From the IMG/VR virus record IMGVR_UViG_3300044675_006624, positions 1 to 34,077 of that record: a stretch of 34,077 bases of DNA, one strand, 5' to 3'. Shown here piece by piece: positions 6,623 to 14,478 of the stretch (within the stretch, counting starts at the first letter, position 1; each line of letters opens with the position of its first letter). A program made the translations under genes and the position numbers. The notes beneath the pieces were generated by a model, which was not told the DNA's origin, searched no databases, and worked only from the letters and a program-made list of their open reading frames with translations. Source of the DNA: a virus.

Positions 6623-7113
6623 TGTATCCATTAATTTTAGAATACGATAATGCAATTGATCAAGAAGATCTAGATACTATGCTTGATATAGCTAAGTCAT
6701 CTACTAGCTTAGATTCATCAACTACAGATAACATCGAAGAAATTGGTCAATTTTGGCTAGGTAACAGACTCATGATTACTGAAACAGCTTTACCATCATG
6801 GCATGAAAAAATTGTAAGCTTGAGATCAGAGATTGATTTCTTTAATATTACAGAACCAAGAAAAATTCAAAAGCTTAATAATGGCAATTTTTTGGGGCCA
6901 CTAATTGACATGGAAAACGTTGAGTTAATTAGACATGGTGCAATTCTTTTTTTGAATGAGCCTTATGATTCTGAAATATATTTTCCAAGAATTAATTATA
7001 AAGTAAAAGCAAAAGCTAACAGGCTTGTGGTTTATGGCGGAGATCAAGAATATGTTATTCGTGGACCAGAAGGCAAAGACTGTTTGTATTTTTCAACCGT
7101 GTTTATGAGCTAG
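6622..7113 (+). CDS. Degenerate P4H-like protein lacking the metal triad, 163 aa
   Basis: The C-terminal half aligns by eye with the P4H-like enzyme at 2144: AILFLNEPYDSEIYFP matches its YLN...GGEISYP block, and LVVYGGDQEYVIRGPEG matches its VVVHEANVLHG block. In that alignment the first His is Leu94 (only D96 of HxD remains), the distal His is Tyr144, and the 2OG Arg is not conserved. It is therefore likely catalytically dead, perhaps a partner or scaffold of the flanking JmjC/cupin-like enzymes. It overlaps the preceding stop by one base. Confidence 0.6.
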   Translation: MYPLILEYDNAIDQEDLDTMLDIAKSSTSLDSSTTDNIEEIGQFWLGNRLMITETALPSWHEKIVSLRSEIDFFNITEPRKIQKLNNGNFLGPLIDMENVELIRHGAILFLNEPYDSEIYFPRINYKVKAKANRLVVYGGDQEYVIRGPEGKDCLYFSTVFMS

Positions 7114-7125
7114 AAAGAGGATAGA

Positions 7126-7683
7126 ATGTTTACTACTGAAGAAATAAAAGATGCAATTGCAAACCCTAAATTAGTTATTAAAAAGAAACTTTTTTTAAAT
7201 ACTCCTAGTTGGGAAAGCTTTATTGGCCATCTTAATCATGAGTTTTACAATGATACATACCCACCAATGACTGATGATGAGCCATACAATCCAGATGATA
7301 CCGTTATTAATGGAGTAAACATTCGTGAGCATTTTTACTTAATGAATGCTGCAGCTGATAATCCAAAGTTTTTTCCTCAGTTTTTTGACGTACAGGATGA
7401 ACTAAACAAAGTAATGGAAACAAAATACTTTGGATCTTTTACCTTAATTAATTTTGTAGGTGGCGAGCGAGCAATAAATGTTCACTGTGATCCAAGGCAC
7501 TCGTTTTATTGGCAAACTCATGGCACATCAATATGGCAAGTTTTTTCAGAAAATGATCTTGAAAATCCACTAGAAGAGCATGAGATAGCTCAAGGTGATA
7601 TGATCTTTGTTCCACACGGCATATACCATAGCGTTGTTGCCCCAGAGCCAAGAACGGCTATTTCATTTATGTATGAGATGTAG
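7126..7683 (+). CDS. JmjC/cupin-like Fe(II) oxygenase, 185 aa
   Basis: Paralogue of the 6044 gene with the same beta-helix core: H120-C-D122 (NVHCDPRH), then AQGDMIFVPHGIYHSVV with distal H168 and a closing RTAIS strand. A protein hydroxylase role follows from the family, not from a recognised substrate. AGAGGA precedes the ATG. It ends eight bases from the convergent GT60-like gene. The three-gene block 6044-7683 looks like one operon. Confidence 0.72.
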   Translation: MFTTEEIKDAIANPKLVIKKKLFLNTPSWESFIGHLNHEFYNDTYPPMTDDEPYNPDDTVINGVNIREHFYLMNAAADNPKFFPQFFDVQDELNKVMETKYFGSFTLINFVGGERAINVHCDPRHSFYWQTHGTSIWQVFSENDLENPLEEHEIAQGDMIFVPHGIYHSVVAPEPRTAISFMYEM

Positions 7684-7690
7684 TAAAAAA

Positions 7691-8656
7691 CTATTCAAAT
7701 ACTGGAATTTCACTAAGATCATATTCTTCTCTTGGAATAACAAATTTTTTAAACCACTCAAGATGAGCATCGTAAATTTTTTGATCAAATACCCCATCTT
7801 CAATTCCTTCAAAAAAGTCATCTAAAAATTTATAAGAGACATCTACAAAACCGTCTAGCTTATCAGCAAACATTTTTTTATATTTTTTATATTTGGGGTT
7901 GTCCTGTTCCATAAAAAATGAAAATCTTCTATTTTGAAATACACCCATGTAGTCATGAAACACAAAATCTTGTGGGGGAACAACTATTTTGATGTTATCA
8001 GCATACAACTTGATTGACATGTATGGTTCTTCGCCATTATATAAAATTTTGGGACTATACTTATATTTATAAAAAATTTCAGAGTCTCCAAAAGCAAAGC
8101 CGCCGCAAAAATAATTTTTTATTTCTCCAAACTCATCACCTTTATAGGGCCATGGTCTGCCAGCATATCTGCTGGGAGAATCCTTTTCTTTATCTTGAAG
8201 AATTTGCATTGACGTTGGTATTTTGGTGATGTTCAAAAAATATTTTTTGTCTCTGCAATCATAGTTGTTTGGATACACTGAATAAATAAGCTTTCCAAAG
8301 TGTGACTTTGATAGCTCATATTTTTTTATAATTTCTGTATCCCAGCTATCTATAAATCTTGTGTGACTGTCTACTTGAAGATAATATTTGTGGACTTTTG
8401 GCAGCAAATGTTTTTGGGTTTGAAATCTTGCATGCCCCACGCCTTTAGCTTGATCCAGATAAACATACTCATATTTTAATTTAGTGCCAAACTTATTTGT
8501 AATCTTTAAAACTTTGTCTCTAAGGCATTTCTCATCTTGAAGAAAAACTGAAATAGTTATATTTTCTGGATGATCCGCCTTTTCGCAAAGATCTTTAATT
8601 GTGGGCAAAAACTCAGTATCAGCTAGTGATGAGATAGAAACAAATATAGTATTCAT
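7691..8656 (-). CDS. GT60-like (Skp1 GlcNAc-transferase family) glycosyltransferase, 321 aa
   Basis: The N-terminus TIFVSISSLADTEFLPT, the KGVGHARFQTQ segment (71-81) and the QVDSHTRF box with D96-S97-H98 are hallmarks of the GlcNAc-transferase family that includes the Skp1 hydroxyproline GlcNAc-transferase (GT60), where DxH replaces the usual DxD. It should add GlcNAc or a related sugar to a protein or glycan. The mRNA is predicted leaderless: TGG-TATAAT ends six bases before ATG 8656. A paralogue lies at 12303-13214. The C-terminal 70 residues are family-specific and unassigned. Confidence 0.8.
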   Translation of the reverse strand: MNTIFVSISSLADTEFLPTIKDLCEKADHPENITISVFLQDEKCLRDKVLKITNKFGTKLKYEYVYLDQAKGVGHARFQTQKHLLPKVHKYYLQVDSHTRFIDSWDTEIIKKYELSKSHFGKLIYSVYPNNYDCRDKKYFLNITKIPTSMQILQDKEKDSPSRYAGRPWPYKGDEFGEIKNYFCGGFAFGDSEIFYKYKYSPKILYNGEEPYMSIKLYADNIKIVVPPQDFVFHDYMGVFQNRRFSFFMEQDNPKYKKYKKMFADKLDGFVDVSYKFLDDFFEGIEDGVFDQKIYDAHLEWFKKFVIPREEYDLSEIPVFE

Positions 8657-8662
8657 TAATTA

Positions 8663-8701
8663 ATTATACCATTGACTAGGCAATACCCCATAGAATATGA
8701 T
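8663..8701. promoter_or_regulatory. Divergent promoter pair between GT60-like gene and glycosyltransferase operon
   Basis: On - an extended -10 (TGG-TATAAT, 8671-8663) abuts the leaderless start at 8656. On + TTGACT (8672-8677), an 18-base spacer and TATGAT (8696-8701) precede an AGAAAGAG ribosome-binding site and ATG 8731. Confidence 0.65.
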
Positions 8702-8730
8702 AAAATAGAGTAATATACAGAAAGAGATCA

Positions 8731-9675
8731 ATGGCCAATATAGCTTTTTTAGGAAATTTTAGATTTGACTTTAGTTCAGAAACTCATCACGTAAAAAGCC
8801 TAGAGTCTTTGGGACATAGTGTGGTAAAGCTGCAAGAAAATAGAGTGAGTAGCCAAGACGTCTATCATGTAGCTTCTAAAAGCGATTTGTTTATCTGGGT
8901 TCACACGCATGGCTGGAAGACACCTGGAAATTTTCCAATGGAAAAGGTTTTAGAAAAACTAAGGGCTAGGGGAATCCCAAGCATGACATATCATCTGGAC
9001 CTATGGCTTGGCTTAGAAAGACAAAAAGATTTAGACTCTGATCCAATCTATAAGCACATTGATCATTTCTTTACGGTAGATAGCAAAATGGCAGATTGGT
9101 TTAACGAAAACACAAATGTAAAAGGTCACTATATGCCTGCAGGAGTGTTTGGTGAAGAGGCATACTACAAGCCCATAACAAAGAGACTTGATTTAGCTTT
9201 TGTTGGCAGCAAAGGATATCACCCTGAGTGGCCATATAGACCGCAACTGATTGATTGGTTATCAGAAAACTATGGGCAAAGATTTAGACACTATGGCAAT
9301 GGTGGAGTTAAAGCAATTAGGGGTGATGAGTTAAACACGCTATATGGAACTACAAAAATAGTTGTTGGAGATACGTTATGCCCAAACTTTAACTACCCAA
9401 GCTATTGGTCAGATAGGGTTTATGAAACCTTGGGCCGTGGAGGATTTATTATTCATCCATATATTCAGGGAATGGAAAAAGAATTTACAGATAAAGAACA
9501 TTTAGTATTTTACGAATACAATAACTTTGACCAGCTAAAAGAATTAATTGACTACTACTTAGAGCATGACGAAGAACGTGAAAAAATTAGGTTAGCTGGT
9601 CATAATCTAGTTAAGAATAACTATACATATACGCATAGGTGGCAAAGTATCCTTAAGGAGCTTGGCGTTGAGTGA
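8731..9675 (+). CDS. GT-B glycosyltransferase, CgeB-like, 314 aa
   Basis: Two Rossmann-like halves: an N-terminal domain beginning IAFLGNFRFDFSSETHHVKSLESLGH and a C-terminal Glyco_trans_1_2/CgeB-type domain with KRLDLAFVGSKGYHP, SDRVYETLGRGGFIIHP and the helical tail ending in the HRW segment. It should transfer a sugar from a nucleotide-sugar. First gene of a four-glycosyltransferase operon with overlapping frames (8731-12316). It has a good AGAAAGAG ribosome-binding site. Acceptor unknown. Confidence 0.82.
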   Translation: MANIAFLGNFRFDFSSETHHVKSLESLGHSVVKLQENRVSSQDVYHVASKSDLFIWVHTHGWKTPGNFPMEKVLEKLRARGIPSMTYHLDLWLGLERQKDLDSDPIYKHIDHFFTVDSKMADWFNENTNVKGHYMPAGVFGEEAYYKPITKRLDLAFVGSKGYHPEWPYRPQLIDWLSENYGQRFRHYGNGGVKAIRGDELNTLYGTTKIVVGDTLCPNFNYPSYWSDRVYETLGRGGFIIHPYIQGMEKEFTDKEHLVFYEYNNFDQLKELIDYYLEHDEEREKIRLAGHNLVKNNYTYTHRWQSILKELGVE

Positions 9676-10525
9676 TATAAAAGCATACTTGTTTAGTATA
9701 GGAAACAGAGCATTTGCTAGTCATAAAGATGACTTTGGTTTTGTGAGGCAAGCCTTTGTCAGAAATAAAATTGAGGTTATTGAGACTTTGTCCTTGCCAG
9801 AGGTTGATAAAGCATTTGTAGTTTTGTCTGGATCTGACTTGACTGGATTAGAAGAATTTGTGTCTGAAAGGCTACAGGTTATAAAAAAAATAGTTTTGTT
9901 TATTACTTCAGACGAGTGCGGAACTTTTAATGTTGACAAAATAAAGCATCCTGATATTAAAATTTGGAAGCAATATCCATATCCAAAACACAAAAAATAC
10001 TTTAAGATGCCTTTAGGTGCTCCCATAATGCTTGAAAAAAACATGCCAGAGTATAGTCAAAAAGATATTGATTTATTTTTTGCTGGCCAAATTACTCATC
10101 AAAGAAGGCAAGAGCTTGGTGCTGTAATGGATTCTTTAAATACAGAACACTATTTGCCCACTACTGGATTTATGCAAGGCAGTCCTTCTAAAGATTACTA
10201 TGCAAAAGTTGCTAAAGCAAAAGTAGTCCCTGCACCTGCAGGCTCAGCTACAATAGATTCATTTAGATTTTATGAAGCCCTAGAGCTATTGGCTATGCCA
10301 ATTGGAGATACAAAAAATTCTTCTGGAGAAGACTTTGATTATTGGGACTATGTGTTTCAACAAAGCGTTCCATTTCCTAAAACAAATGATTGGAACTCTT
10401 TACCATCTATGGTTGATCAAATATCATCTGAGTACCCTGCAAATATGCACAAGGTTGTTGCCTGGTGGATTAAGTACAAGAGAGATTTCTGCAATAAAAT
10501 TATGGAGCAAATAAATGAACATTAA
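9668..10525 (+). CDS. Exostosin/GT-B-like glycosyltransferase, 285 aa, TTG start
   Basis: The C-terminal half has the pattern DLFFAGQITHQRR, then SKDYYAKVAKAKVVPAPAG and DSFRFYEALELLAMPI, typical of exostosin-like and related GT-B donor-binding domains. The N-terminal half is a poorly conserved Rossmann domain. I start it at TTG 9668, seven bases after AAGGAG (9655-9660), rather than at TTG 9662, which is too close. It overlaps the preceding gene by eight bases and the next by eleven. Confidence 0.7.
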   Translation: MSDIKAYLFSIGNRAFASHKDDFGFVRQAFVRNKIEVIETLSLPEVDKAFVVLSGSDLTGLEEFVSERLQVIKKIVLFITSDECGTFNVDKIKHPDIKIWKQYPYPKHKKYFKMPLGAPIMLEKNMPEYSQKDIDLFFAGQITHQRRQELGAVMDSLNTEHYLPTTGFMQGSPSKDYYAKVAKAKVVPAPAGSATIDSFRFYEALELLAMPIGDTKNSSGEDFDYWDYVFQQSVPFPKTNDWNSLPSMVDQISSEYPANMHKVVAWWIKYKRDFCNKIMEQINEH

Positions 10526-11276
10526 TGATATTACAATTGTTATGCCAACATCAGTACTACCAAGTCACCCAGATACTGGAATTCTTGATGAGGTAATTAG
10601 AAGCATTAGGCAATACTTTCCAGACAATGAGATTATTTTGCAAGTTGATGGGCTTCGAGAAGAACAGTCCCATCGCAAAGATCAATACGATGAGTATAAG
10701 AACAGGGTACTTTGGAAGTGTTTGCACGAATATAAAAATGTGCTGCCAATAATGTTTGATGAGCATTCTCATCAGTCTACTATGATGCAACAAAGTCTTC
10801 ACCTAATTACTACCCCATTAATGTTTTATATTGAAAGTGACATAGCTTTGAGAGATAATCTTGATATTGATTGGCAAAAAGCTTTGGATATGCTTGACTC
10901 AAAAACAGCATACACTATAAGATTTTACACATTTGAGACACAGGTTGTGCCAGCCCATGAACCACTCATGATGGATAGAGACGGAGACTTTGTTCAGACC
11001 TTCCAGTGGAGTCAACAACCACATATTACATATGTATCTTACTACAGAAATATGGTGTTGCCAAACACTAACTACAAATCTTTTATTGAAGATACCTTTT
11101 ATGGTAAAGTCTTTGCTGATTGCTACGAAACCAAAGAGGCATGGGATAGTCATAGGCTGTGGCTTTATAATCCACTAAACAAAGATGATATTAGGATTGT
11201 TAATAATCTTGATGGAAGAAAGAATCTAAGAAAGTTTACCTCTGACGATGAAGCCTGGGGATTAACTGAGGCATGA
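10515..11276 (+). CDS. GT2-like GT-A glycosyltransferase, 253 aa
   Basis: An N-terminal ITIVMPTSVLPSHPDTGILDEVIRSI strand-helix and the PLMFYIESDIAL box (ExD near residues 114-116) indicate a GT-A nucleotide-sugar transferase. A GAGCAA ribosome-binding region and ATG 10515 overlap the end of the previous gene. The ATGA junction at its end couples it to the next. It belongs to the four-gene glycosyltransferase operon. The specific family is uncertain. Confidence 0.72.
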   Translation: MNINDITIVMPTSVLPSHPDTGILDEVIRSIRQYFPDNEIILQVDGLREEQSHRKDQYDEYKNRVLWKCLHEYKNVLPIMFDEHSHQSTMMQQSLHLITTPLMFYIESDIALRDNLDIDWQKALDMLDSKTAYTIRFYTFETQVVPAHEPLMMDRDGDFVQTFQWSQQPHITYVSYYRNMVLPNTNYKSFIEDTFYGKVFADCYETKEAWDSHRLWLYNPLNKDDIRIVNNLDGRKNLRKFTSDDEAWGLTEA

Positions 11277-12316
11277 GACTAGGAATAATTGCAAGATCTG
11301 ATAAGACTGGCTTGGGCAACCAAACCTATGAGCTTACCAAAATGCTTAACCCCACAAAGGTTTTACTTATTAACTCTACTCACTTTAACCAAAACCAGCA
11401 GTTTCCAGAGCTGTATGAGGGCTACAACGTCATGGAAACTAGCAGGGGATTTGCCACAGATAAAGAGGCTGCGGCCTTCCTAGAGGGCTTAGACGCCGTT
11501 TTAAGCTGTGAAACCTTCTATAGCACAACCTTAATTGATTTAGCTAAAAAGATGGGCATCAAAACGCTGCTACAGTATAACTTTGAATTTTTAGATAACC
11601 TCAAGCATCCAGATTGGCCATTGCCAGACGTCCTAATTTCTCCCAGCTTTTGGAATTTTGACCTTGTATATGATAAGTTTAGCAGTAAGTGTAAGGTTGT
11701 GCATTTGCCACCACCAGTTTCTGAAGAAAGGTTTGCCAAAGCAAGATCAATTAACCAAAATGGTAACTTAAATAAAATACTTCATGTTGCTGGTAAAATT
11801 GCTGATGCAGATAGAAACGGAACTAATACCGTAATGGAAATGTTAAAGTATTCTACTGCAAACTATGAATTAGTTATTAAGGTGCAAAATCCAGAACGCT
11901 TGGAAGATATTTCCAGGGACCCTCGTCTAAGCATAGATACCTCCAACCCAAATAGCAATATGGATCTTTACTCTGGATTTGATGCAATGGTTCTTCCACG
12001 CAGATATGCTGGACTTTGTTTGCCAATGAATGAGGCATTGATGAGTGGGCTTCCTGTATTTATGACAGACGTATCCCCAAACAATTTTATTTTGCCAAAA
12101 GATTGGCTAATAGACTCAAAGCAAATAGGAAAGATTAAGACTAGATCTATATTACCAGTTTATGAGGCAAACCCAAGAAAGCTTGCTGAAGCGGTTGATA
12201 ATTTTATTAATGACAAAAACAAGAGTATAGAAAAAGAAAAAGCTTTTATGCTTGGGCAAGAGCTTTTTTCTGTTGAAGCTTTAAGAGAAAAATATATTAA
12301 TCTTATTTGTGAGTAG
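11273..12316 (+). CDS. GT4-like glycosyltransferase, 347 aa
   Basis: A GT-B enzyme: N-terminal GLGNQTYELTKML nucleotide-binding-style loop, a central linker near 160-175, and the C-terminal MVLPRRYAGLCLPMNEALMSGLPVFM block with the E-x7-E-like donor motif of GT4 enzymes. It closes the + strand operon with an ATGA overlap to the gene before. Its 3' end overlaps the convergent GT60-like gene by 14 bases. Sugar and acceptor unknown. Confidence 0.82.
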   Translation: MRLGIIARSDKTGLGNQTYELTKMLNPTKVLLINSTHFNQNQQFPELYEGYNVMETSRGFATDKEAAAFLEGLDAVLSCETFYSTTLIDLAKKMGIKTLLQYNFEFLDNLKHPDWPLPDVLISPSFWNFDLVYDKFSSKCKVVHLPPPVSEERFAKARSINQNGNLNKILHVAGKIADADRNGTNTVMEMLKYSTANYELVIKVQNPERLEDISRDPRLSIDTSNPNSNMDLYSGFDAMVLPRRYAGLCLPMNEALMSGLPVFMTDVSPNNFILPKDWLIDSKQIGKIKTRSILPVYEANPRKLAEAVDNFINDKNKSIEKEKAFMLGQELFSVEALREKYINLICE

Positions 12317-13214
12317 AGTAAAATTCCTTAAATGAAAATCCTACCATACTTTCATATGCCTCTATTGTGCGATTAGCTCCTAAGCCAAACTGGCCTTGCT
12401 CAATGCCACACAAAATACTCTTTTGTTTTTCATATGAAATTTTTTGTAGCTCACTCCAAGAGATGGGCCTGATGTTATTATCGTTCCAAACCTTTTTAAA
12501 TCCTCCACGATGATAAAAGTGGTAGGCTAATACAATTGACGGAGAATATATATCCCACCCTCTAGTCCAGGCTCTTGCAGCAAAGCAAATCTCTTCTCCA
12601 AAGAAACTTATTTCTGGATCATACGGAACCTCTTTTATAATTTCTCCGTAGGTGAATACAAAGCCAGCTAGTATTGTGTTTGATGGTTCTGGGGTGGTCC
12701 TCTGGGGATCATCAAACTCTACACGCTCTGCTCCCCACTCTTTAGATTTTCTAAGTATTACCTTTTGTTTAGTAGGATGCACCGCCCAGTCTCCAACCTG
12801 CTTAGTATGCAAGACTGTGGTTTTTCCCTCTAGGCTATATGGAGCAGGGAAGGACGAAAGAATTACCTTATTGCTTGTGAGTAACTGGGCATCTTTTAGC
12901 TGTTTAATTGCAAGTCTGTCCCAATTTTCAACAAACCTCATATGAGAATCTATTTGTAAAAAATATGTTTCTTCTTGATATAGAGACATGGCTTTTGATC
13001 TTGCAAATCCAACGCCCCTAGCATCTCTTGGGTGCATTGATATTAGGGAGTATTTAGGTAAGAATGAGAGGTCTGGTCTTTCACGATCCGTACCCTGGTA
13101 AACAATACCAAAATGCAAACGCTCTGGCTTCTCTGCTTTTTCAACCATATCAATTAAGGTTGACTGTAATTCTGGATCCCTATAGCTTGCTACTGAAATA
13201 AAAATAGTTGACAT
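12303..13214 (-). CDS. GT60-like (Skp1 GlcNAc-transferase family) glycosyltransferase, 303 aa
   Basis: The closer of two family members to the canonical form: TIFISVASYRDPELQSTL at the N-terminus, RDARGVGFARS (63-73), FLQIDSHMRF with D89-S90-H91, and AGFVFTYGE plus FFGEEICFAARAWTRGWDIYSP later. GT60 enzymes cap hydroxyproline on Skp1 in Dictyostelium. The real ATG is 13214, since the in-frame ATG at 13223 overlaps the TATAAT box (13227-13222). Seven bases separate box and ATG, so the mRNA is probably leaderless. A terminator for the upstream holin-like gene ends just ahead. Confidence 0.85.
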   Translation of the reverse strand: MSTIFISVASYRDPELQSTLIDMVEKAEKPERLHFGIVYQGTDRERPDLSFLPKYSLISMHPRDARGVGFARSKAMSLYQEETYFLQIDSHMRFVENWDRLAIKQLKDAQLLTSNKVILSSFPAPYSLEGKTTVLHTKQVGDWAVHPTKQKVILRKSKEWGAERVEFDDPQRTTPEPSNTILAGFVFTYGEIIKEVPYDPEISFFGEEICFAARAWTRGWDIYSPSIVLAYHFYHRGGFKKVWNDNNIRPISWSELQKISYEKQKSILCGIEQGQFGLGANRTIEAYESMVGFSFKEFYSTHK

Positions 13215-13221
13215 ATATACC

Positions 13222-13230
13222 ATTATAGCA
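13222..13230 (-). promoter_or_regulatory. Extended -10 promoter for leaderless GT60-like gene
   Basis: TGC-TATAAT, seven bases before ATG 13214, overlapping the T-tract end of the preceding terminator. No Shine-Dalgarno sequence. Confidence 0.6.
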
Positions 13231-13260
13231 AAACAGGCTACCCCAAAAATGAGGTAGCCC
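13229..13260 (-). terminator. Rho-independent terminator after the holin-like gene
   Basis: The hairpin GGCTACC/GGTAGCC (13259-13236 read on -) has a 10-base loop and is followed by TGTTTTG. It ends the long - strand operon that includes whiB and the holin-like gene. Confidence 0.75.
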
Positions 13261-13274
13261 GTAATGCGTTCTGA

Positions 13275-13559
13275 TTACTTCTTAGCAGTCTTCTTTGCTA
13301 CTGCAGCAGGCTTCTTCTTAACTGGAGCCTTCTTTGGTGTAGCCTTCTTTAATGCTTCCTCAACGTCCTTAGCGTTTGGAGTAATACCAAACGCAGGGTC
13401 ATTAGGATTAATGTAGCGAATTGCTACTGGCAAAATTGCTGCTACTAGTGACCATGCCAGGTCTAGTGGGTCTGTAACGCCAGCCAAGTAAAGGGCTGAT
13501 GCTGCTCCCAAAACGCTACGCCCATATGAGGCAAGCAGTGCTTTTAATGATGCATTCAT
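13275..13559 (-). CDS. Holin-like membrane protein with Lys/Ala-rich tail, 94 aa
   Basis: Two hydrophobic segments (about residues 13-28 and 33-48, the second ending in AIRYINPNDPAFG) and a basic tail made of KK, AK and PKK repeats from residue 70. The arrangement matches small actinophage holin-type proteins, although the long Lys-rich tail also recalls DNA- or wall-binding tails. The AAGGAG site six bases before ATG 13559 fixes the start; upstream in-frame codons lack one. A terminator follows directly. Holin is a reasonable but unproven label. Confidence 0.55.
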   Translation of the reverse strand: MNASLKALLASYGRSVLGAASALYLAGVTDPLDLAWSLVAAILPVAIRYINPNDPAFGITPNAKDVEEALKKATPKKAPVKKKPAAVAKKTAKK

Positions 13560-13575
13560 TTTTTTCTCCTTATTT

Positions 13576-13749
13576 TTACCACAATGTCCATTTATTTTCA
13601 TTGAGTATTTTACTGTGTAAATCGCATACATCTATGATGCGATCATCAGATGACTCAAATATATCAAGGGCTTCGTTCTCACAATTTGAGATTTCACACA
13701 CCTTGTATAGGTAGTCATCTAATTCTGATATGTCTTTTAGTCCAAGCAT
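13576..13749 (-). CDS. Small Cys/His protein, 57 aa
   Basis: Starts at ATG 13749, one base after the previous stop, with AGAAGAGAA upstream, and ends at TAA 13576-13578. The Cys residues (near 18, 23, 42) and a following DLH suggest a small zinc site in the style of the nearby DUF7455-like protein, with an acidic helical body. It fits tightly in the operon between the coiled-coil membrane protein and the holin-like gene. Function unknown. Confidence 0.6.
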   Translation of the reverse strand: MLGLKDISELDDYLYKVCEISNCENEALDIFESSDDRIIDVCDLHSKILNENKWTLW

Positions 13750-13750
13750 T

Positions 13751-14032
13751 TTATTTCTCTTCTGGTAATAGACTAATTAGTCTGTTATAAGATTCTTTAA
13801 TTTCTGCTTTATTTTTTGATTCAGTTTTGTTTTTAAAATCAAGAACAGATAGCTGAACTTGTTCAATATAACTAAATGCAGCTTCACGTGAATCTTCTAG
13901 AAACTTAGAATATCCTGGCGGCTCTGATTCTGACTTTTCTTTTAGCTCTTTAATCTTAGATTGTAATACCAGGATTTGGTGTAGCAGAATACTACAAACT
14001 ATTAAAGATATGCCAAGAAAAATTTCTATCAT
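13751..14032 (-). CDS. N-anchored coiled-coil membrane protein, 93 aa
   Basis: One hydrophobic helix at residues 4-24 followed by a charged helical domain with heptad character (SKIKELKEKSES; SREAAFSYIEQV). Topology predicts a cytoplasmic or periplasmic coiled coil anchored at the membrane. This could be a spanin- or holin-regulator-like product, but no family is recognised. ATG 14032 overlaps the preceding stop (ATGA). Confidence 0.6.
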   Translation of the reverse strand: MIEIFLGISLIVCSILLHQILVLQSKIKELKEKSESEPPGYSKFLEDSREAAFSYIEQVQLSVLDFKNKTESKNKAEIKESYNRLISLLPEEK

Positions 14033-14262
14033 TTTAAAGCTTTCCTAACTACTAAAACAACAGCACCATTTTCTTCTAGTGCTTTTTTTAATTTGATTAC
14101 ATACTCTAGAGCTGCTCTCTTGTCTTCGTCGAGCAGGCTTGCAAAGTTTTTTTCGTCTAACCTAATAGACAAAAAATACTCATTGTCAATTAACTCAACC
14201 CCAGAGAAACCTTTTGGTGGCTGTACTTGATGAAATGCTCTACGCATTGCGTCTGTGTACAT
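14029..14262 (-). CDS. Conserved small protein of unknown function, 77 aa
   Basis: Alpha/beta protein beginning MYTDAMRRAFHQVQPPKGF, with a SIRLDEKNFASL strand and a Lys-rich helix, ending in VVLVVRKALK. I selected ATG 14262, six bases behind GGAAGGAAG, over two upstream starts. It overlaps the 3' end of the membrane-protein gene by 23 bases. No function can be assigned. Confidence 0.6.
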   Translation of the reverse strand: MYTDAMRRAFHQVQPPKGFSGVELIDNEYFLSIRLDEKNFASLLDEDKRAALEYVIKLKKALEENGAVVLVVRKALK

Positions 14263-14476
14263 TTGCATCTTCCTTCCAGTGTAGGTAGGACCTGATATAT
14301 ACCGCTGCATATGCCACGGCAGAAACTATAAAGCCATACTGATTAGTTATAAGAGCATACGTTACCCAAAGCACTTCGTTAAACAATAGGACAAGCCAAC
14401 CCCAAAGGGTCTTTTTCCCTACAAAGTATATCCCAGATACGCCAATAGCAGCAAGGATCCATGACCATAATTCCAT
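14240..14476 (-). CDS. Three-span membrane protein, PnuC-half-like, 78 aa
   Basis: Three hydrophobic helices (about residues 4-20, 26-42, 47-64) with conserved-looking Trp/Tyr and the ITNQYGFIVSAVAYAAVYIRS segment, resembling a half-size nicotinamide-riboside (PnuC) type or related 3-helix transporter unit. It could dimerise to form a carrier. The transporter idea is only a similarity in pattern. It lies two bases after whiB. Confidence 0.5.
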   Translation of the reverse strand: MELWSWILAAIGVSGIYFVGKKTLWGWLVLLFNEVLWVTYALITNQYGFIVSAVAYAAVYIRSYLHWKEDANVHRRNA

Positions 14477-14478
14477 AA

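Noticed and set aside
13560-13631. Extension of the holin-like gene to 13631
   Set aside because: It would overlap the 57-aa gene, and the clear AAGGAG lies before ATG 13559.
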